Assembly: GCA_963169105.1 (NCBI GenBank)
Contig: OY720633.1
Coordinates: forward strand, 161,029,780 to 161,093,779
Direction: 5' to 3'
Length of the DNA: 64,000 nt
From: Ceriagrion tenellum
Lineage: Eukaryota > Arthropoda > Insecta > Odonata > Coenagrionidae
Shown here: piece after piece, positions 60,831-64,000 of the stretch
How the letters are laid out: the number at the start of each line of letters is the position of its first letter
Numbering within the stretch: the stretch's first letter is position 1
Position numbers and translations under genes: made by a program
The notes under the pieces: model-generated
Told to the model about the DNA's origin: nothing
Databases searched by the model: none
The model's input: the letters and a program-made list of their open reading frames with translations, nothing else

Positions 60831-61989
60831 TGCGATGTATCGGATGAGTAAGCTGTTTGCTTGAATTCGCGGGGCCTAATCTCCAAGATATGATACAGTC
60901 TGAGGTGAAAGGAGATTGTCTTGGTTGCCAAAATAGTGGCTAACAAATGGAACTGTATTTCCTCCTTATCCAAGGGCGAGTCGCGAGGAAGGAACGGATT
61001 TATCAACTCTCTAAGATGGCGGAAGTCGTTATAGAGAAAGGGTTCGATGGTAATTCTTCTGATGGATATACGGTAGAGAAGAATATGGAACTGTTTGCGA
61101 GCATATCAGCTTTAGTTTAGTATCACTTTTTCGTCTAAGATTTATACCAGTTTTAGCCTTAAATTTATCCTTGAGAAAAGCTTGCCATTTTACTAAACCA
61201 ATGGATTGCTTTATGTTTTCGATTCACTGCGAAAATATTTATTAAAGCTTTGCAAAAAGACCAAAATGCTCTTCATGTGAATGAGTAGAGTATTAGTTTA
61301 AATGGTAGGTTTTCGCAGATATTCAAATAGGTTTTCGATTTGGGAGGCGTAAAGATGGTTTTTATGAGCGAACGCCAATTTGGCTTTTTAAGGGTTTTTG
61401 TGGCTTAAGCTCTTTCCAAAGCCATATCGTCCACCTGTGCTGATAAGTGATTTCGAACACCTACATATGTGTAAGACAAATATCTAAGAATAATTATCTG
61501 ACCAAAAGATCCATCAATGATGACATCAACGTAGATACTCGGATTAATTGGAGAGAGACGATGCTGTATCTCCATTTGTCACATCGTTGGTTATTTTTCA
61601 GAACAATCTACGCGGTGAAAAACCGAGAACAGGAAAATTTCATTTCAAGTCGCAAAAATTCAAGACCAAATCATGTTTTCTCTGCTCCCGTAATTTTTTC
61701 CAATATTTGACGAACACAAATCAATTGTTTCGGTAAATAAAGTTTATTTCTTTTAGCGTACGAAACTAAGCTTTTTCTCAGGAGATATACTTATTTAGAA
61801 GGACCTAGATTTCTGCAATCTAAGTTAATGCATCGAGAACTTTGCAACAGTTAAAAAAATTCCATTACCCACTCAAGAACTCTATCCTATAAGACTGCCT
61901 GTTTGCTCTCATTCGCTCTACCATGAATTATAAGGCGCTCGCTGGGGTCTCAAGGTCAAACTCGTTCACTCTCCCACTAGGGGGCTCGG

Positions 61990-62358
61990 CTATTGCGAAC
62001 TATAACCATTCAAAGCCGCCGTGAATGGGCCATTACCTGGGACTTCACATTCCTTGTCCGTCTCCAGGGCAGACACTGCATCATCCTCCCAAGCTCGCTT
62101 CGCCGGCCGTCCTCGCGAAATTCCATTTGCTCCGTGCCGTGACCCCTTCTGCAGATACGGGTCCACGATGGCCGGCGAGTCGCGTCTTATTTGCTTCGCC
62201 CACTCGTCCGCAGTGACTTTGTCTTTTATTTCCGCGAGCACTGGCGATCGCCTTCTCTGTAGATGTAAACCGGCATGTCCCCCTTGCGCTTCATCGTTGT
62301 CATTATCGCCATGAGTCGGTTCTTGATATCTTAACTTTTGACCTTTATGCTTTGGCAT
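61990..62358 (-). CDS. Uncharacterised 122-codon frame in a GC-rich block
   Basis: I do not recognise this protein. The frame starts MPKHKGQKLRYQEP with a purine at -3 and ends GYSSQ-stop. It is charged, with RRRSPVLAEIKDKVTADEW and SRGRPAKRAWEDD. The RGRPAKR..EDD string resembles the C-terminal tail of some LINE ORF2 proteins, so it may be a transposon piece. Equally it could be a short exon: the block is G+C-rich and codon-like, while flanks are AT-rich. The opposite strand also has a 97-codon frame here. No splice sites or partner exons are evident. Confidence 0.3.
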   Translation of the reverse strand: MPKHKGQKLRYQEPTHGDNDNDEAQGGHAGLHLQRRRSPVLAEIKDKVTADEWAKQIRRDSPAIVDPYLQKGSRHGANGISRGRPAKRAWEDDAVSALETDKECEVPGNGPFTAALNGYSSQ

Positions 62359-62359
62359 T

Positions 62360-63180
62360 TCTCGTCCGGCATCACAAAACAGTTGGCTGAGCTATAATGG
62401 GATATTTCGGAGGATAATTGAATAAGTAACACAGTGCATGCTCTCCATGCTTATGAAATATGCTGCGCTTTGAACTAAAGAGTATTAACAATATGTGACG
62501 AGGGAATGTTAGGAACTGCCACTAAAAAAAGAAATTATCTCATTAATGGCTGTAAAAAATAGCTATTTAATACTTTAATAAGCAGACTTGGTTTTAATTG
62601 CCGCTAAAAAACTGTCGAAGTTGGAAAATTGAAAATTTTGAATTCGTTTTCTAACAAGCATACAATTTATCTGTTCCTGTTTTTTTCCATTGATATTGAA
62701 AAATAATTTACCATGATAAATAAATTTTACTGATCAAATTGTAGATCATGGCTACATTCATCTCCAGCGGTGTTATTCCTGTGAACTATCACTTTTACAG
62801 CTGAAACCGTCGCTTCACTAACAACCCATCAGAATCCAACAACTATTTCACGTATGCATACGAGGAATATCATTTAACAATTTGCTCCAGACATGGCTGA
62901 AATCATATGCTCCTAGTAACCTCATAATAAAGGCATTACATGATGATATTATATCCATGGACTTTATTCATGCAGCAAAATCATTATTAAGTAATTCTGT
63001 ATTGCTCGTAGTGCAATTGTAACCAAAGATGATGAAAACGTTTAACTGCATACTTATATTTTATTAAATAACTAGCTGTTGAAATCATCATCTCTGGTGC
63101 TGACGGAAGATGATTTCAGTGTAAGATTTTGGTATATTGTCTTGCTTTTCTAGTATTTGTCTAGATGTCAAAATTTTCAA
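62360..63180. other. AT-rich stretch, nothing recognised
   Basis: No supported coding or repeat signal. A small inverted repeat (GAAATCATCATCT/AGATGATTTC) lies near 63083-63120. Confidence 0.5.
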
Positions 63181-63216
63181 TGAAGTTTGAGCCTCTAATT
63201 TCCTTAAGACAGACCA

Positions 63217-63330
63217 GTTGGTAATCAAGACCTCCGATATCTATCGCATTCCCTGCGAATGTGAATACGGGTACATTGGGTATTTCGGACGAAGAATTGA
63301 GATCAGGCTGCATCAGATAAGGATATTCAG
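63217..63330 (+). pseudogene. GIY-YIG endonuclease remnant (Penelope-like)
   Basis: The + strand reads VIKTSDIYRIPCECEYGYIG, then YFGRRIEIRLHQIR. IYRIPC-C and YIG are the paired GIY-YIG core strands, and the following FGR-R...RL-QH-like helix is typical of Penelope-like ORFs, where a Cys pair precedes YIG. The reading then degrades to stops near 63360. The Arg of the helix is present; the distal catalytic Glu is not identifiable. Confidence 0.65.
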
Positions 63331-63574
63331 ATTAGTCGGCCGTCGCAGACTACAGCCTTAAACGCGATCATAACATAAAATTGGAGGAAGCCTAATGGAT
63401 CAGCAAAGACAGCTGATCAAACAATCCATCGGAATTAGACCAGAAAGAAAGACAATAAACAAAGAATTTGAGTAAATCTTTAACAAAACTTGGAACCAAA
63501 TTCTGACCTATCATATGAGACCTAACCTCCACGTCAGACAAAATAAACCTGATAAGATTCTCGTTCCGACAGTC

Positions 63575-63606
63575 CTGATGACGTTGGAAGAGGAAGCCAT
63601 CGAAAC
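63575..63606 (+). ncRNA. Hammerhead-like core in Penelope fragment
   Basis: CTGATGA (63575-63581) is the canonical box. It is followed by a stem with GTTGG and CCATC arms (one mismatch) closing on GAAAC (63602-63606). No ideal stem III with GTC cleavage site follows (TTTGGCAGCAG), so it is probably inactive. It corresponds in position to motif 1 of the 30 kb element. Confidence 0.5.
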
Positions 63607-63786
63607 TTTGGCAGCAGTTGACTTCCGTAACCGGCTGGAAACCAGAGAGTACTTCATCAGCAATGTCCGCCGGGAAAACACCAAATCCTCCAACTTACGG
63701 TAAATAAATTTTGACATATCTCAGCTGAGAATCGTTTGACACCTCTAATAACCATATCATGGCGGCAATTGAGAGTTAAATTAAAA

Positions 63787-64000
63787 CTTTTGTACGGAAG
63801 TACTGGGTAACAATCTGCAGCATAACTTTAGACCTGATATAAGAAGGAGATCTCTATATCTGTGCATTTAAAGACTAAATGTGCCTTTGAAACTTTGAAA
63901 AGATAAAAATTTATCTTTTGTACAGAAGTTTTGGATATCAATCTGCAGACTATGTCTTTATCTATGCATTTAAATATTGAATATGCATTTGAAGCTTATC
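63787..64000 (+). repeat. Degenerate tandem repeat, period about 125 bases, runs off the window
   Basis: CTTTTGTACGGAAGTACTGG..CAATCTGCAG at 63787 recurs as CTTTTGTACAGAAGTTTTGG..CAATCTGCAG at 63917. Both are followed by TCTRTGCATTTAAA, ATRTGC and TTTGAARCTT blocks. The second copy is shorter inside and reaches the window end. It may be a satellite or the tandem terminal repeats of the adjacent Penelope-like element. Confidence 0.65.

Larger units (their letters stand above)
63205..63715 (+). mobile_element. Penelope-like element fragment
   Basis: Contains a recognisable GIY-YIG endonuclease start (63220-63320), an eroded stretch, and a 3' part (63515-63703) that encodes RLETREYFISNVRRENTK. 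That 3' part corresponds to the stretch coding RLETREL in the inverted Penelope-like sequences at 29.9-30.1 kb. It also contains a hammerhead-like core. Penelope-like elements are the retroelements that join an RT to a C-terminal GIY-YIG nuclease and carry hammerhead motifs in their terminal repeats. The RT is not present upstream. Target duplications were not found. Confidence 0.65.

Noticed and set aside
1..64000. CRISPR arrays, operons, prokaryotic promoters, rRNA
   Set aside because: No regularly spaced identical repeats, no compact gene order and no rRNA-like conserved blocks. The window is clearly eukaryotic.

Overview
The window looks like non-coding, transposon-rich nuclear DNA from an arthropod, probably an insect. 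The evidence is an AT-rich background, no long uninterrupted coding sequence, no operon-like layout, and remnants of transposon types typical of arthropod genomes: several non-LTR retrotransposons, a Penelope-like element with a GIY-YIG endonuclease, tRNA-derived SINEs, and DNA elements with 8-bp target duplications. The species cannot be named from sequence alone. I found no host protein-coding gene, rRNA, intact tRNA or CRISPR that I could support, so the window is most likely intergenic or deep intronic.

Layout. 0-6.3 kb: mostly featureless, with one weak Cys-rich reading frame near 4.5-4.9 kb. 6.37-11.69 kb: the best-defined structure, a hAT-like terminal-inverted-repeat element bounded by a near-perfect 8-bp duplication. 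A decayed CR1-like LINE is nested in its left terminal repeat; the LINE retains a zinc-finger/FP25K-like ORF1 and RT domains but has lost its endonuclease. 13.3-14.8 kb: a purine-rich tract, a LINE C-terminal fragment and a SINE head. 17.2-19.6 kb: a hairpin and a minus-strand RT remnant. 20.1-20.8 kb: a G-rich island. 22.17-22.70 kb: a 524-bp MITE with exact 8-bp duplications. 23.9-25.4 kb: a minus-strand LINE remnant. 29.0-30.3 kb: Penelope-like terminal sequences with hammerhead-ribozyme-like cores in inverted orientation, inserted into an unnamed dispersed repeat whose second copy lies at 44.9-45.4 kb. 30.4-31.6 kb: the largest GC-skewed island. 35.52-35.83 kb: a complete tRNA-derived SINE with target duplications. 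37.4-38.2 kb: a foldback element with two tandem stem-loops that appear to covary. 45-61 kb: further GC-skewed islands and RT scraps. 63.2-63.7 kb: a Penelope-like fragment with GIY-YIG endonuclease and a ribozyme-like core. 63.8 kb to the end: a degenerate tandem repeat.

These parts do not form a pathway. They record successive insertions, nesting and decay. The most interesting points are the LINE nested inside the hAT-like element, the family of ribozyme-like cores in Penelope-related sequence at three sites, the covarying stem-loops of the 37.8 kb foldback, the unnamed repeat shared by 29.3 and 44.9 kb, and the recurrent strand-asymmetric G-rich or C-rich islands. All similarity calls were made by eye.
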